Source: Streptomyces sp. CBMA29 (GTDB taxonomy: Bacteria; Actinomycetota; Actinomycetes; Streptomycetales; Streptomycetaceae). From it: DNA of 64,000 bases. Numbering within the stretch: position 1 is the stretch's first letter; each line of letters starts with the position of its first letter. The DNA is taken from positions 90,525 through 154,524 of the forward strand of contig NZ_MECL01000035.1 of NCBI RefSeq assembly GCF_014596445.1. The letters run 5' to 3'. Under the pieces are notes generated by a model. It did not search any database, was not told the DNA's origin, and saw only the letters and a list, made by a program, of their open reading frames with translations. The position numbers and the translations under genes were made by a program. Below, piece after piece: positions 34,862 to 43,918 of the stretch.

Positions 34862-35647
34862 ATGTCGGCAGAGGGACAACGGGTCGCTCTCGTCACCGGG
34901 GCCACCAGCGGAATCGGGCTCGCCGTCACCAGGGCGCTGGCCGCACAGGGACACCAGGTGTTCATCTGCGCGCGGACGCCCGAGAGCGTGGAAGTCACCG
35001 TCAAGGAACTGCGGGACGAGGGCCTGGACGTCGACGGCACCGCCTGCGACGTCAAGTCGGGCGACGACATCAAGGCGTTCGTGCTCGCCGCCGTGGAGCG
35101 GTACGGGCCGGTCGACGTCCTGGTCAACAACGCGGGCCGCAGCGGCGGCGGCGTCACCGCGGACATCGACGACGAGCTGTGGTTCGACGTCGTCAACACC
35201 AACCTCAACAGCGTCTTCCTGATGACGCGCGAGGTGCTCAACACCGGCGGCATGCGGTACCGCGACCGCGGCCGGATCATCAACATCGCCTCCACCGCGG
35301 GCAAGCAGGGCGTGGTGCTCGGCGCCCCGTACTCCGCCTCCAAGCACGGCGTCGTCGGCTTCACCAAGGCCCTGGGCAACGAACTGGCGCCGACCGGCAT
35401 CACGGTCAACGCGGTCTGCCCCGGCTACGTCGAGACGCCGATGGCCGCGCGGGTCCGGCAGGGCTACGCGGCGGCCTACTCGACCACCGAGGGCGAGATC
35501 CTCCAGAAGTTCCAGTCCAAGATCCCGCTCGGCCGCTACTCCACGCCCGAGGAGGTCGCGGGCCTGGTCGGCTACCTGGCGACCGACACCGCCGCGTCGA
35601 TCACCGCGCAGGCCATCAACGTATGCGGCGGCCTCGGCAACTTCTGA
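34862..35647 (+). CDS. Polyketide 9-ketoreductase (ActIII-like SDR)
   Basis: The 261-residue SDR has TGATSGIG at residues 12-19, NNAGRSGGG near 90, and active-site Tyr157 and Lys161 in YSASK. The HGVVGFTKALGNELA and CPGYVETPMA segments are typical of aromatic polyketide ketoreductases. It reduces the C-9 carbonyl of the nascent chain. ATG 34862 is preferred over an in-frame ATG at 34823, because GGAGGAGC lies directly upstream and the upstream ATG lies in the repeat array. Confidence 0.95.
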   Translation: MSAEGQRVALVTGATSGIGLAVTRALAAQGHQVFICARTPESVEVTVKELRDEGLDVDGTACDVKSGDDIKAFVLAAVERYGPVDVLVNNAGRSGGGVTADIDDELWFDVVNTNLNSVFLMTREVLNTGGMRYRDRGRIINIASTAGKQGVVLGAPYSASKHGVVGFTKALGNELAPTGITVNAVCPGYVETPMAARVRQGYAAAYSTTEGEILQKFQSKIPLGRYSTPEEVAGLVGYLATDTAASITAQAINVCGGLGNF

Positions 35648-35701
35648 TCCGCCGCCCCCGACCCCGTCCTACGACGTCCGACTCGCGTGAGGGGAACGAG
35701 A

Positions 35702-36649
35702 ATGACGCAGACTGGCCACCGCGAGGTGGAGCACGAGATCACGGTGAACGCCCCGGCCGCCGCGGTGTACCGGCTGATCGCGGAGGTGGAGAACTGGCCG
35801 CGGATCTTCCCGCCGACCGTTTTCGTCGACCATGTGGAGCGCTCGGAGAACGAAGAGCGCATCCGTATCTGGGCCACCGCCAACGGCGCCGCCAAGAACT
35901 GGACTTCGCGCCGCGTCCTGGACCCGCGGGCGCTGCGGATCGAATTCCGCCAGGAGGTCTCGGCGCCGCCGGTTGCGGCGATGGGCGGCACCTGGGTGAT
36001 CGAGCCGGTGTCCGACACCGAGTCGCGGGTGCGGCTGCTGCACGACTACCGCGCCATCGACGACAAGCCGGACGATCTCGCCTGGATCGACGAGGCCGTG
36101 GACCGCAACAGCCGCTCGGAGCTGGCAGCGCTGAAGACCAACGTGGAGCTGGTCGTCGGCTCGGCCGACGAACTGCTGCTGTCCTTCGCCGACACCGTCC
36201 ACATCGACGGATCGGCCAAGGACGTCTACGACTTCATCAACGAGGCGCAGCTCTGGAAGGAGCGGCTGCCGCACGTGGCGCGGGTCTCGCTGGAGGAGGA
36301 GACGCCCGGTCTTCAGATCCTGGAGATGGACACCCTCACCAAGGACGGCTCCTCGCACACCACCAAGTCGGTGCGCGTGACCTTCCCGCACAACAGGATC
36401 GTCTACAAGCAGATCACCGTGCCCGCGCTGATGACGCTGCACACCGGCTACTGGCTGTTCGAGGAGGAGGGCGACGGCGTCGCCGCCACCTCCCAGCACA
36501 CCGTGGTGATCAACACCGCGAACATCACCAAGATCCTCGGCCCGGACGCCGGGGTCGAGGAGGCGCGCGCCTTCGTGCAGAACGCGCTGAGCACCAACAG
36601 CCGGGCCACCCTGGGCCACGCCAAGGACTACGCCGAGGGCCGGCGCTGA
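35702..36649 (+). CDS. Didomain aromatase/cyclase (SRPBCC)
   Basis: The 315-residue protein contains two START/SRPBCC domains. The first has EHEITVNAPAAAVYRLIAEVENWPRIFP, and the second is around DTVHIDGSAKDVYDFINEAQLWKERLPHV. Didomain aromatases (JadD, UrdL, ActVII type) close and aromatise the first ring of reduced decaketides, which agrees with the ketoreductase just upstream. ATG 35702 follows a GAGGGGAACGA ribosome site. It is followed after one base by the hydroxylase-halogenase fusion gene. Confidence 0.95.
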   Translation: MTQTGHREVEHEITVNAPAAAVYRLIAEVENWPRIFPPTVFVDHVERSENEERIRIWATANGAAKNWTSRRVLDPRALRIEFRQEVSAPPVAAMGGTWVIEPVSDTESRVRLLHDYRAIDDKPDDLAWIDEAVDRNSRSELAALKTNVELVVGSADELLLSFADTVHIDGSAKDVYDFINEAQLWKERLPHVARVSLEEETPGLQILEMDTLTKDGSSHTTKSVRVTFPHNRIVYKQITVPALMTLHTGYWLFEEEGDGVAATSQHTVVINTANITKILGPDAGVEEARAFVQNALSTNSRATLGHAKDYAEGRR

Positions 36650-36650
36650 G

Positions 36651-39600
36651 ATGGACACCGACGTCATCATCGTCGGCGCGGGGCCTGTCGGCCTGATGCT
36701 GGCCGGTGAACTCCGGCTCGGCGGAGCCCGGGTGACGGTTCTGGAGCGGCTCGCCGCCCCCACCACCGAGTCCCGGGCGTCGACCCTGCACGCCCGCACC
36801 ATGGAACTCCTCGACCAGCGCGGCCTGCTGGAGACGCTGGGCACGCCGCCCAACGAGCCGATGGGCCACTTCGGCGGTCTGCCGCTCGACCTGAGCGAGC
36901 CGACCACCCGCTACCCGGGCCAGTGGAAGGTCCCGCAGGCCCGGGTCGAGGAACTGCTCGCGGAGTGGGCCACGGGGCTGGGCGCGGAGGTCAGGCGCGA
37001 GCACGAACTGCTCGGCCTGACGGCGGGCGGCGCGGGCGACGTCGGCGACGGCGGCGACGAAGGTGACGCGGGCGCGGAAGGCGTGGAGGTCGAGGTCGCC
37101 ACCCCGGACGGTGTCACCCGTCTCACCGCCGGCCATCTGGTCGGCTGTGACGGCGAGGAGAGCACCGTACGGCGGCTGGCGGGCTTCGACTTCCCCGGCT
37201 CCGACGCCACCAAGGAGCTGCTGCGCTGCGACGTGCTGGGGCTCGACATACCCAACCGCCGCTTCCAGCGGCTCCCGAACGGGGTGGCCATCGCGGCCAC
37301 CCGGGGCGGCGTCACCCGCGTCATGGTGCACGAGTTCGGCCGCGAGGTGCGGCCGAGGACCGCGGAGCCCGAGTACGCCGAGATCGCCGCCGTGTGGGCC
37401 AGGGTCACCGGCGAGGACATCACCCACGGCGACCCGACCTGGCTGAACGCCTTCGGCAACACCAGCCGCCAGGCGGCCTCGTACCGCCGGGGCCGGGTGC
37501 TGCTCGCCGGGGACGCCGCCCACCGGCAGATGCCGGTCGGCGGCCAGGCGCTCAACCTCGGCCTCCAGGACGCGGCCAACCTCGGCTGGAAGCTGGCCGC
37601 GCGGGTCACCGGGCACGCGCCCGACGGGCTGCTGGACACGTACCACACCGAGCGGCACGCGGTCGGGCGGCGGGTGCTGGCCAACATCGAGGCGCAGACC
37701 GTCATTCTCTTCGGCGGCCCCGAGACCGAGGCGGTCCGGGGCACCGCCGCCGAACTCCTCACCCGCACCTCGGTCGTCCGCGGCCACCTCGCCGGCATGA
37801 TCAGCGGCCTCGACATCCGCTACGGCGAGGGTGATGCCGATGGCGGCGATGGTACGGACGAGGCCGCCGCGTTGACCGGCCGCCGCGTCCCGCACATCGA
37901 CCTGACGACCGCGGACGGGCCGACCAGCACCACCGCCGTACTGCGTCCCGGCCGCGGTGTCCTGCTCGACCTGTCGGGTGACAGCAAGCGCGGGGCCAGG
38001 CTCGGCAGGGCCGTCGCCGGCTGGGCGGGCCGGGTCGACGTCGTCTCGGCGCGGCCGGTCCCCGGCACGCTGCTCGACGGGCGCAAGACCGTACTGCTGC
38101 GGCCCGACGGGCACGTGGCCTGGTCGGCGGCGCGCGCGGCCGACCCGACTCAGGCCCTCACCCGCTGGTTCGGCGACCAGGGCGCGCCGGTCGAGCAGCC
38201 CGTCGAGACGCGGACCGAGCAGCCCGTTGAGACGCGGACCGAGCAGCCCGTTGAGACGCGGACCGAGCCGCCCGCCGAGAAGCCGGTGCCCCCGAAAGCC
38301 GCCGTCGCCCCGGCCGTTCGCAAGGAGCGGCCCAAGGCGGTCACGAATTGCGACGTCCTGATCGTCGGCGCGGGCCTGGCCGGTTCGGTGAGCGCGGCGA
38401 TCCTCGCCCGGCAGGGCAAGAGCGTCGTGCTGGTCGACTCCCAGACGCATCCGCGGATGGCGATCGGTGAGTCGATGACCCCGCAGCTCATCGAGTGGCT
38501 GCACATCCTCGCCGTACGGTTCGACCTCCCCGAACTGCTCCATCTGCTGGACCACCGGTCGGTCACCGAGCACATCGGCCCGACCCACGGCAGGAAACAG
38601 AGCTTCGGCTTCGTCAAGCACGACAAGGGCCAGGAGCCGGACCCGCGGGAGACGACGATGTTCGTCATCCCCAAGGCGCTCACCCAGGCCGGCCACCTGT
38701 TCCGGCAGGACACCGACGCGTACTACTTCCACGTCGCGGCCAGGTACGGCGCCACGACGCGGCAGCACTGGCGGCTGTCCGACCTGGACTTCGACGACGA
38801 CGGCGTGACCGTCACCGGGCAGAACGGCGAGGTCTTCAGGGCCCGCTATCTCATCGACGCCAGCGGCCACCGGTCGCTGCTCGCCGAGAAGTTCGGCCTG
38901 CGGGAGCAGCCCGCGCGCTTCAAACACCACTCGCGGTCGCTGTTCACGCACTACATCGGCGTCAAGCCGTTCGACGACGTCAGCCACCACCCGGAGAGCC
39001 TGCGACCGCCCAAGAACGCGCCCTGGGGCGGCGGTACGCTCCACCACCTGATCGAACGCGGCTGGTTCTGGATCATCCCGTTCAACAACCACAAGGGCGC
39101 GACCAACCCGGTCACCAGCGTCGGCCTCACCATGGACGAGCGGGTCTACCCGCGGCCCCGTGACATCAGCCCCGAGCAGGAGTTCGAGGGCTTCCTCGAC
39201 CGGTACCCGGCGGTGAAGCGGCAGTTCGAGGGCGCCACGCGGGTCCGCGAGTGGGTCTCCACCGACCGGCTCCAGTACAGCTCGAAGGAGTCGATCGGCT
39301 ACCGCTGGTGCCTGATGTCGCACGCGGCCGGCTTCCTCGACCCGCTGTTCTCGCGCGGTCTGTCCAACACCTTCGAGGTCGTCCACTCGCTCATGACCCG
39401 GCTGCTGCCCGCCCTGGACGACGACGACTTCGCGGTCGAACGCTTCGCGTACGTCGACCGGTTGGAGCGCGGCCTGCTGCACTACAACGACGAGCTGGTG
39501 AACAGCGCGTACATCTCCTTCGGCCACTTCCGGCTGTGGAACGCGGTCTTCCGGGTCTGGGGCGGCTTCGCCACCCCCGGCGTGATGCGGCTGGCCCGCG

Positions 39601-39989
39601 CGCGGATCACCTACACGCTCACCGGCGACCCCGCGCACCTGGACGCACTGGAGAACGCGCCGTATCCGGGCCTGTGGTGGCCGGAGCCGGCCGTCCGGGA
39701 GATCGTCGACCTCACCGCGGAGACCTGCGAGAAGTACGAGGCCGGGCAGATCGACGGCGACCGCGCCGCGGACATCGTCTTCGACCGGCTCCGCCGCTGT
39801 GAGCTGCTGAACCCGGCTTTCGGCTGGCGCGACCCCGAGGACACCCGGCTGATCACCCCGACCACCGCGACGATGGCGAAGTTCATGTACTGGGCGGTCC
39901 GCAAGGCCCCGCCGCAGATGCGGGACCTCGGCTCCGCATTGCTGTCCGGCACGGTCCGTGCGGGCCTCAAGGGCAGGAAAGTCCTCTGA
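36651..39989 (+). CDS. Fusion of aromatic hydroxylase (PgaE/UrdE type) and flavin-dependent halogenase
   Basis: This 1112-residue protein joins two flavoenzymes. Residues 1 to ~510 are a class A aromatic hydroxylase: GxGxxG at 9-14 (VGAGPVGL), the DG motif in LVGCDGEESTVRRL, and GD with Asp288 in LLAGDAAHRQMP. That is the place of UrdE/PgaE/JadH oxygenases. A linker at 515-538 repeats EQPVETRT three times. Residues ~565-1112 form a complete halogenase domain: VGAGLAGSV, a conserved Lys649 in KQSFGF, WxWxIP (Trp805-Pro810) and FxxPxxSxG (Phe895-Gly903). Known angucycline fusions (PgaM/UrdM) pair the oxygenase with an SDR instead. No internal stop or frameshift is seen. Confidence 0.88.
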   Translation: MDTDVIIVGAGPVGLMLAGELRLGGARVTVLERLAAPTTESRASTLHARTMELLDQRGLLETLGTPPNEPMGHFGGLPLDLSEPTTRYPGQWKVPQARVEELLAEWATGLGAEVRREHELLGLTAGGAGDVGDGGDEGDAGAEGVEVEVATPDGVTRLTAGHLVGCDGEESTVRRLAGFDFPGSDATKELLRCDVLGLDIPNRRFQRLPNGVAIAATRGGVTRVMVHEFGREVRPRTAEPEYAEIAAVWARVTGEDITHGDPTWLNAFGNTSRQAASYRRGRVLLAGDAAHRQMPVGGQALNLGLQDAANLGWKLAARVTGHAPDGLLDTYHTERHAVGRRVLANIEAQTVILFGGPETEAVRGTAAELLTRTSVVRGHLAGMISGLDIRYGEGDADGGDGTDEAAALTGRRVPHIDLTTADGPTSTTAVLRPGRGVLLDLSGDSKRGARLGRAVAGWAGRVDVVSARPVPGTLLDGRKTVLLRPDGHVAWSAARAADPTQALTRWFGDQGAPVEQPVETRTEQPVETRTEQPVETRTEPPAEKPVPPKAAVAPAVRKERPKAVTNCDVLIVGAGLAGSVSAAILARQGKSVVLVDSQTHPRMAIGESMTPQLIEWLHILAVRFDLPELLHLLDHRSVTEHIGPTHGRKQSFGFVKHDKGQEPDPRETTMFVIPKALTQAGHLFRQDTDAYYFHVAARYGATTRQHWRLSDLDFDDDGVTVTGQNGEVFRARYLIDASGHRSLLAEKFGLREQPARFKHHSRSLFTHYIGVKPFDDVSHHPESLRPPKNAPWGGGTLHHLIERGWFWIIPFNNHKGATNPVTSVGLTMDERVYPRPRDISPEQEFEGFLDRYPAVKRQFEGATRVREWVSTDRLQYSSKESIGYRWCLMSHAAGFLDPLFSRGLSNTFEVVHSLMTRLLPALDDDDFAVERFAYVDRLERGLLHYNDELVNSAYISFGHFRLWNAVFRVWGGFATPGVMRLARARITYTLTGDPAHLDALENAPYPGLWWPEPAVREIVDLTAETCEKYEAGQIDGDRAADIVFDRLRRCELLNPAFGWRDPEDTRLITPTTATMAKFMYWAVRKAPPQMRDLGSALLSGTVRAGLKGRKVL
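38193..38264 (+). repeat. Three 24-base in-frame repeats at the fusion junction
   Basis: Three direct units of 24 bases (starting at 38193, 38217 and 38241) encode EQPVETRT three times and run into a Pro/Glu/Lys-rich stretch. They sit exactly between the hydroxylase and the halogenase domains. They look like an expanded flexible linker at a gene fusion point. Confidence 0.85.
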
Positions 39990-40069
39990 ACAGACGGCCT
40001 TCCGACGAAGAGACGGCCTCCCGCCACAGAAGTCCGCTGCACACCGGATCTCGCGAAAGGGCACCACAC

Positions 40070-40750
40070 ATGCAGACCACCCCGAAGCCCACGGAGGACT
40101 CGATGGCCGAGCCGATGGGTGACACCTCGGTGATCAAGGACACCGAGGCGCTGTCGTCCTTCAGGACGACGCGTCCTGACCAGGGTCTGGACGCGGGCCC
40201 GATCACGCGGGCCTTCATGCGCGTCAACGTCTACATCTACTCCAAGCCGCCGAAGAAGGTGCAGAAGTCGCTCAGCAAGGGCGCGCTCAACGTGCACATC
40301 TGGCTGTACGAGAAGTCCAACGGCCGCATCGGCGGCAAGATGGGCAACCTCGACGCGCTGCTGCTGCACACGCTGGGCCGCAAGACCGGCAAGGAGCGTG
40401 TCGTGCCGATCGGCTACATCTACGAGCGCGGCTTCTTCTACGCGGTCGCCGTGCCCGGCCACTTCGACATCCCCGGCGGCCCCAAGGGCCTGCACCCGGC
40501 CTGGTACCTCAACTTGAAGGCCACGCCCGAGGTGACCGTCAACATCGGCCGCGAGCGGATCGTCGCCCTCGCCGAGACCCTGTCGGGCCCCGAGCGGGAC
40601 CGGATCTGGGCGAGGTACTCCGAAGTCCTGCCGTTCATCAACGAGTTCCAGAACCGGGCCAGCCGACTGCTCCCGGTGGTGAAGTTCACCCCGAAGGACA
40701 TGCTGGCGGCGGCGCCGCCGTCGGACAGCGAGCCGGGCGCCGTACGGTGA
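40070..40750 (+). CDS. Deazaflavin-dependent nitroreductase family (DDN-like) protein
   Basis: The 226-residue protein contains the DDN/F420-dependent split-barrel domain in residues ~90-215: LLLHTLGRKTGKERVVPIGYIYERGFFYAVAV, HPAWYLNLKATPEVTVNI. The first ~80 residues are an extra N-terminal region. Family members use reduced F420 to reduce quinones and nitro compounds. In an aromatic polyketide cluster it may reduce the quinone or an enone of the intermediate. A second, shorter member lies at 52626-53039. Confidence 0.85.
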   Translation: MQTTPKPTEDSMAEPMGDTSVIKDTEALSSFRTTRPDQGLDAGPITRAFMRVNVYIYSKPPKKVQKSLSKGALNVHIWLYEKSNGRIGGKMGNLDALLLHTLGRKTGKERVVPIGYIYERGFFYAVAVPGHFDIPGGPKGLHPAWYLNLKATPEVTVNIGRERIVALAETLSGPERDRIWARYSEVLPFINEFQNRASRLLPVVKFTPKDMLAAAPPSDSEPGAVR

Positions 40751-40992
40751 GCGCCGCCTCCGGTGCGCGGGCCGGTCGGTCCGGGCCGCCGGCCGCGCGG
40801 GGAGCGAGCCCGCTGCGGACGGCGGTCACGGTCGGTACGCTGGCCGCCAACTTCCTCGCCGTCACCAAGAAGATCCGCAGGGCGAACGGGTCGCCGCACG
40901 CCATCGACCACATCGACCTGATCGCGAGCATCACCACCTTCGTCGTCCTCGCCGTCCGGGCGCGGCAGGGACGGGAGTCCGAGGGCGCCTGA
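40747..40992 (+). CDS. Small hypothetical protein with one hydrophobic segment
   Basis: The 81-residue protein starts at GTG 40747, overlapping the DDN-like stop (GTGA). It has a basic Gly/Ala-rich N terminus, a LRTAVTVGTLAANFLAV segment and a second hydrophobic stretch LIASITTFVVLAVRAR, so it may be membrane-associated. No family recognised. The coupling suggests a function tied to the reductase, for example as a membrane tether; this is inference. Confidence 0.6.
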   Translation: MSAASGARAGRSGPPAARGASPLRTAVTVGTLAANFLAVTKKIRRANGSPHAIDHIDLIASITTFVVLAVRARQGRESEGA

Positions 40993-41042
40993 CCTCCCGT
41001 CCACCCACCCGGACCGCAGAACCGTCTGAAGGAGAACCCCTC

Positions 41043-41858
41043 GTGACCGGTACCGCACCGACCTCTGATCTCACCGGCTGGCGCGCGGCCCCGTTCACGG
41101 GAGCCGGGCTCACCCACGACGTGTACGAGAAGGGCGCGGGGCCGGGAGTGGTGCTCGTCCCGGAGATTCCGGGCATGACGCCCGAGGTGCTGGGCCTGGC
41201 CGACCACCTGGTCGACCAGGGCTTCGCCGTGGCGATGCCGTCGCTGTTCGGACGGCCCGGCCGTGAGAACTCCACGCCCTACACGCTCTCCACCGTCGCC
41301 AAGCTGTGCGTGTCCGCCGAATTCCGGGCCTTCGCCGTCGACGCGCGGCGGCCGGTCGCGGACTACCTCAGGGCGCTGGTACGGGATCTGGCCGCGCGTA
41401 CCCCCGGGCCCGGCGTCGGCATCGTCGGCATGTGCTTCACCGGCGGGTTCGCGCTGGCCGCCGCGGTGGAGGACGTGGTGCTCGCGCCGGTCGTCGCCCA
41501 GCCCGCGGTGCCGTTCCCGGTCAGCGCCAAGCGGCGCGCGGACCCCGGCCTGTCGCAGGGCGAGCTGGACACGGTGGTGAGCCGTACCAAGAACAGCGGA
41601 CTGTGCGTGCTGGGCATGCGCTTCAGCGGGGACAGCGCGTCCCCGCGGGCCAGGTTCGACACCCTGCGGCGCAGTCTCGGCGACGCCTTCGAGGTGATCG
41701 AACTGGACTCCTCGAAGGGCAACGAGGGCGGCTTCCCCAAGGGAGCCCACCCCGTACTGACCGAGGAGATGCGCGAGATCCCCGGACACCCGGCGTACGC
41801 CGCGCGGGAGCGGGTCGTGAGCTTCCTGCGGGAGCGGCTGGTGCCCGCGGCGTCCTAG
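41043..41858 (+). CDS. Dienelactone-hydrolase-like alpha/beta hydrolase
   Basis: The 271-residue protein has the dienelactone hydrolase pattern: VVLVPEIPGMTPEVLGLADHLVDQG at the start of the fold, the nucleophile Cys131 in GMCFTGGFALA (cysteine, as in DLH, rather than serine), and a C-terminal region with acidic and histidine candidates (GHPAYAARERVVSFL). In the cluster it might open a lactone or hydrolyse an ester after oxidative ring cleavage. GTG 41043 has an AAGGAGAA ribosome site. Confidence 0.85.
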   Translation: MTGTAPTSDLTGWRAAPFTGAGLTHDVYEKGAGPGVVLVPEIPGMTPEVLGLADHLVDQGFAVAMPSLFGRPGRENSTPYTLSTVAKLCVSAEFRAFAVDARRPVADYLRALVRDLAARTPGPGVGIVGMCFTGGFALAAAVEDVVLAPVVAQPAVPFPVSAKRRADPGLSQGELDTVVSRTKNSGLCVLGMRFSGDSASPRARFDTLRRSLGDAFEVIELDSSKGNEGGFPKGAHPVLTEEMREIPGHPAYAARERVVSFLRERLVPAAS

Positions 41859-41861
41859 GGC

Positions 41862-41894
41862 CCGTCCGGCGTCCGTCCGGCGTCCGTCCGGCGG
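41862..41894 (+). repeat. Three tandem 11-base units after the hydrolase gene
   Basis: The unit CCGTCCGGCGT (the last ending GCGG) occurs three times, at 41862, 41873 and 41884, starting three bases after the hydrolase stop. It may form alternative hairpins with the following GGACCGG. Otherwise the 196-base gap before the transporter shows only its ribosome site. Confidence 0.6.
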
Positions 41895-42054
41895 ACCGGC
41901 CTCGGCGGCCGGGACTCGCGGACCTCCTCGGTGACGGTTGCGTCTCGACCGCCCCACCGATGTCACACCCACGGCCCCCGCTCACCTCTTGGGGGGCAAG
42001 GGGCTGTGGGTCGTGCAACGCCGTGCGGCCCGACGCGCGCGGCAAGGAGGAACC

Positions 42055-43716
42055 GTGAACAAATGGCGTGGTAATCCGTGGGTCATTCTGGCGATCCTGT
42101 CCTTCGGATTCTTCATGACCCTGCTCGACCTGACGATCGTGAACATCGCGATCCCCGACATGGTGGACAGCCTCGACGCGTCCCTCGACCAGATCCTGTG
42201 GGTCGTCAACGCGTACACCCTCGGCCTCGCCGTCCTGCTGATCACCGCGGGCCGGCTCGGTGACCTCGTCGGCAAGAAGAACCTGTTCATCGCGGGTGTG
42301 GCGCTGTTCACCGTGGCGAGTCTCGCCTGCGGACTCGCCCAGTCCCCGACCCAGCTCATCATCTTCCGGGCGATCCAGGGCATCGGCGCGGCACTGCTGC
42401 TGCCGCAGACCCTGTCCATGATCGCGGACGTGTTCCCCGACGAGAAGCGCGGTGTCGCGCTCGGCATCTGGGGCACGGTCGCGGGCCTGGCGTCGGTCGC
42501 GGGACCGAGCCTGGGCGGCCTGCTGGTCACCAAGCTCAACTGGCGCTGGATCTTCTACGTCAACGTGCCGATCGGTGTGCTGGCGATCATCGCCTCGCTC
42601 ATGTTCATGCCGTCCGCGGCCCGTACGGTCCGGCACCGCTTCGACATCCCCGGCGTCGTCCTGACCACCGTCGCCCTGTTCCTGCTCGCCTTCGGTCTGA
42701 TCGAGGGTCAGAAGTACAGTTGGAACGGCGCGATCTGGGGCACGATCGCGGCCGGTGTCGTAGTGCTGGCGATCTTCCTGGTGTACCAGCGCGGCCAGCA
42801 GGACAACGAGCCGCTGGTGCCGTTCGTGCTGTTCAAGGACCGCAACTTCTCGGTGGTCAACTTCGTCGGTATCGCCGTCTCGTTCGGCGTCGTCGGCCTG
42901 TTGCTGCCGCTGACCATCTACCTTCAGTCGGTGCTCGGCTTCAGCGCGCTGAAGGCCGGTGGCGTGCTGGTGCCGATGGCGGTCGGCTCGATGCTCACCG
43001 CCGGGCCCTCCGGCGTGCTGGCCGAGAAGTTCGGCGGCAAGTACATCCTGATGGGCGGTCTGCTCGCGTACATCGGCGGTGTCTTCTGGATCGTGCGGAC
43101 CGTCGAGGTCGGCCAGAGCTGGACCGGGCTGATCGCGCCGGTCGTGATCGTCGGCGCCGGTATGGGCTGCACCTTCACGCCGATGGCCACCGAGGTCATG
43201 CGCAATGTGCCGCCCAGGCTCACCGGCGCCGCGTCCGGCGTCAACAACGCGCTGCGGCAGGTCGGTTCCGTCATGGCGGGCGCCGTCATCGGCGCGGTGC
43301 TCCAGAATCAGCTCGCCTCCTCCCTCAAGGACCAGGCGGCGCAGCGCGCGGGCGCCGTACCGGCCGACTACCGGGCCGATTTCCTGAAGAACTTCGACAA
43401 CGCGGGCAAGCACCTCGAGGTCGGCGGCCAGTCGAGCAGCGCCATGAAATTCCCGTCGAACGTGCCCGCCGACATCGCCCACCGCATCCAGGACACCGCC
43501 GCGGCGGTCTTCGGGCACGGCTTCGTCGATGCCATGAAGCCGACCATGTACGTGCCGATGGGCGTGTTGTTCGTCGGTGTGATCGCCTGCCTGATCATCG
43601 TCGGGCCGAAGAAGTCGGCCGCGCCGGAGCCGGGGGCGGCCGTTCCCGGGCAGACGGACGGCGCGGGATCTCCCGCGACGGATTCGGCGGCCGATTCCGG
43701 AGCCGCCCACCGGTAG
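42055..43716 (+). CDS. MFS drug exporter, DHA2 family (14 transmembrane segments)
   Basis: The 553-residue protein has fourteen hydrophobic segments. MFS motif A appears as GRLGDLVGKKNLF after helix 2, and the antiporter motif C region as GLASVAGPSLGGLL in helix 5. DHA2 members export antibiotics and dyes by proton antiport. GTG 42055 has an AAGGAGGAA ribosome site; the open frame upstream is not protein-like. It is the most obvious product exporter and self-resistance gene of the cluster. Confidence 0.94.
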   Translation: MNKWRGNPWVILAILSFGFFMTLLDLTIVNIAIPDMVDSLDASLDQILWVVNAYTLGLAVLLITAGRLGDLVGKKNLFIAGVALFTVASLACGLAQSPTQLIIFRAIQGIGAALLLPQTLSMIADVFPDEKRGVALGIWGTVAGLASVAGPSLGGLLVTKLNWRWIFYVNVPIGVLAIIASLMFMPSAARTVRHRFDIPGVVLTTVALFLLAFGLIEGQKYSWNGAIWGTIAAGVVVLAIFLVYQRGQQDNEPLVPFVLFKDRNFSVVNFVGIAVSFGVVGLLLPLTIYLQSVLGFSALKAGGVLVPMAVGSMLTAGPSGVLAEKFGGKYILMGGLLAYIGGVFWIVRTVEVGQSWTGLIAPVVIVGAGMGCTFTPMATEVMRNVPPRLTGAASGVNNALRQVGSVMAGAVIGAVLQNQLASSLKDQAAQRAGAVPADYRADFLKNFDNAGKHLEVGGQSSSAMKFPSNVPADIAHRIQDTAAAVFGHGFVDAMKPTMYVPMGVLFVGVIACLIIVGPKKSAAPEPGAAVPGQTDGAGSPATDSAADSGAAHR

Positions 43717-43839
43717 GCTCCGGCGGCTCTCCGAGTTGCCCTTGAGGGAGGGGTGAATTGCCCTTTGGGGAGGGGCCGGGGGAGTCCGCACAATAACTCC
43801 GGCGGCACTCGCGTCACTTCCGGTACATCATTACCGGGG

Positions 43840-43896
43840 TTGACACCGGGTGTCGCCGCGTGTCACGCTTTATTGGGCAGCAGGAGTATGCCCAAT
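43840..43896 (+). promoter_or_regulatory. Promoter with overlapping palindrome and leader hairpin before the free halogenase gene
   Basis: TTGACA at 43840-43845 is followed 18 bases later by CACGCT (43864-43869), a plausible promoter. The palindrome GACACCgGGTGTC (43842-43854) overlaps the -35. Just after the expected transcription start, ATTGGGCA (43872-43879) and TGCCCAAT (43889-43896) form an 8-bp hairpin enclosing an AGGAG-containing loop. With the terminator at 43919 this could be an attenuated leader. Confidence 0.45.
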
Positions 43897-43918
43897 CGCG
43901 GTTCAACGACTCTTCTCG

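Noticed and set aside
36525..40067. Very long minus-strand open frame opposite the hydroxylase-halogenase gene (1180 codons)
   Set aside because: Translation is Arg/Val/Gln/Gly-rich without motifs; it is the usual antisense shadow of a high-GC gene.
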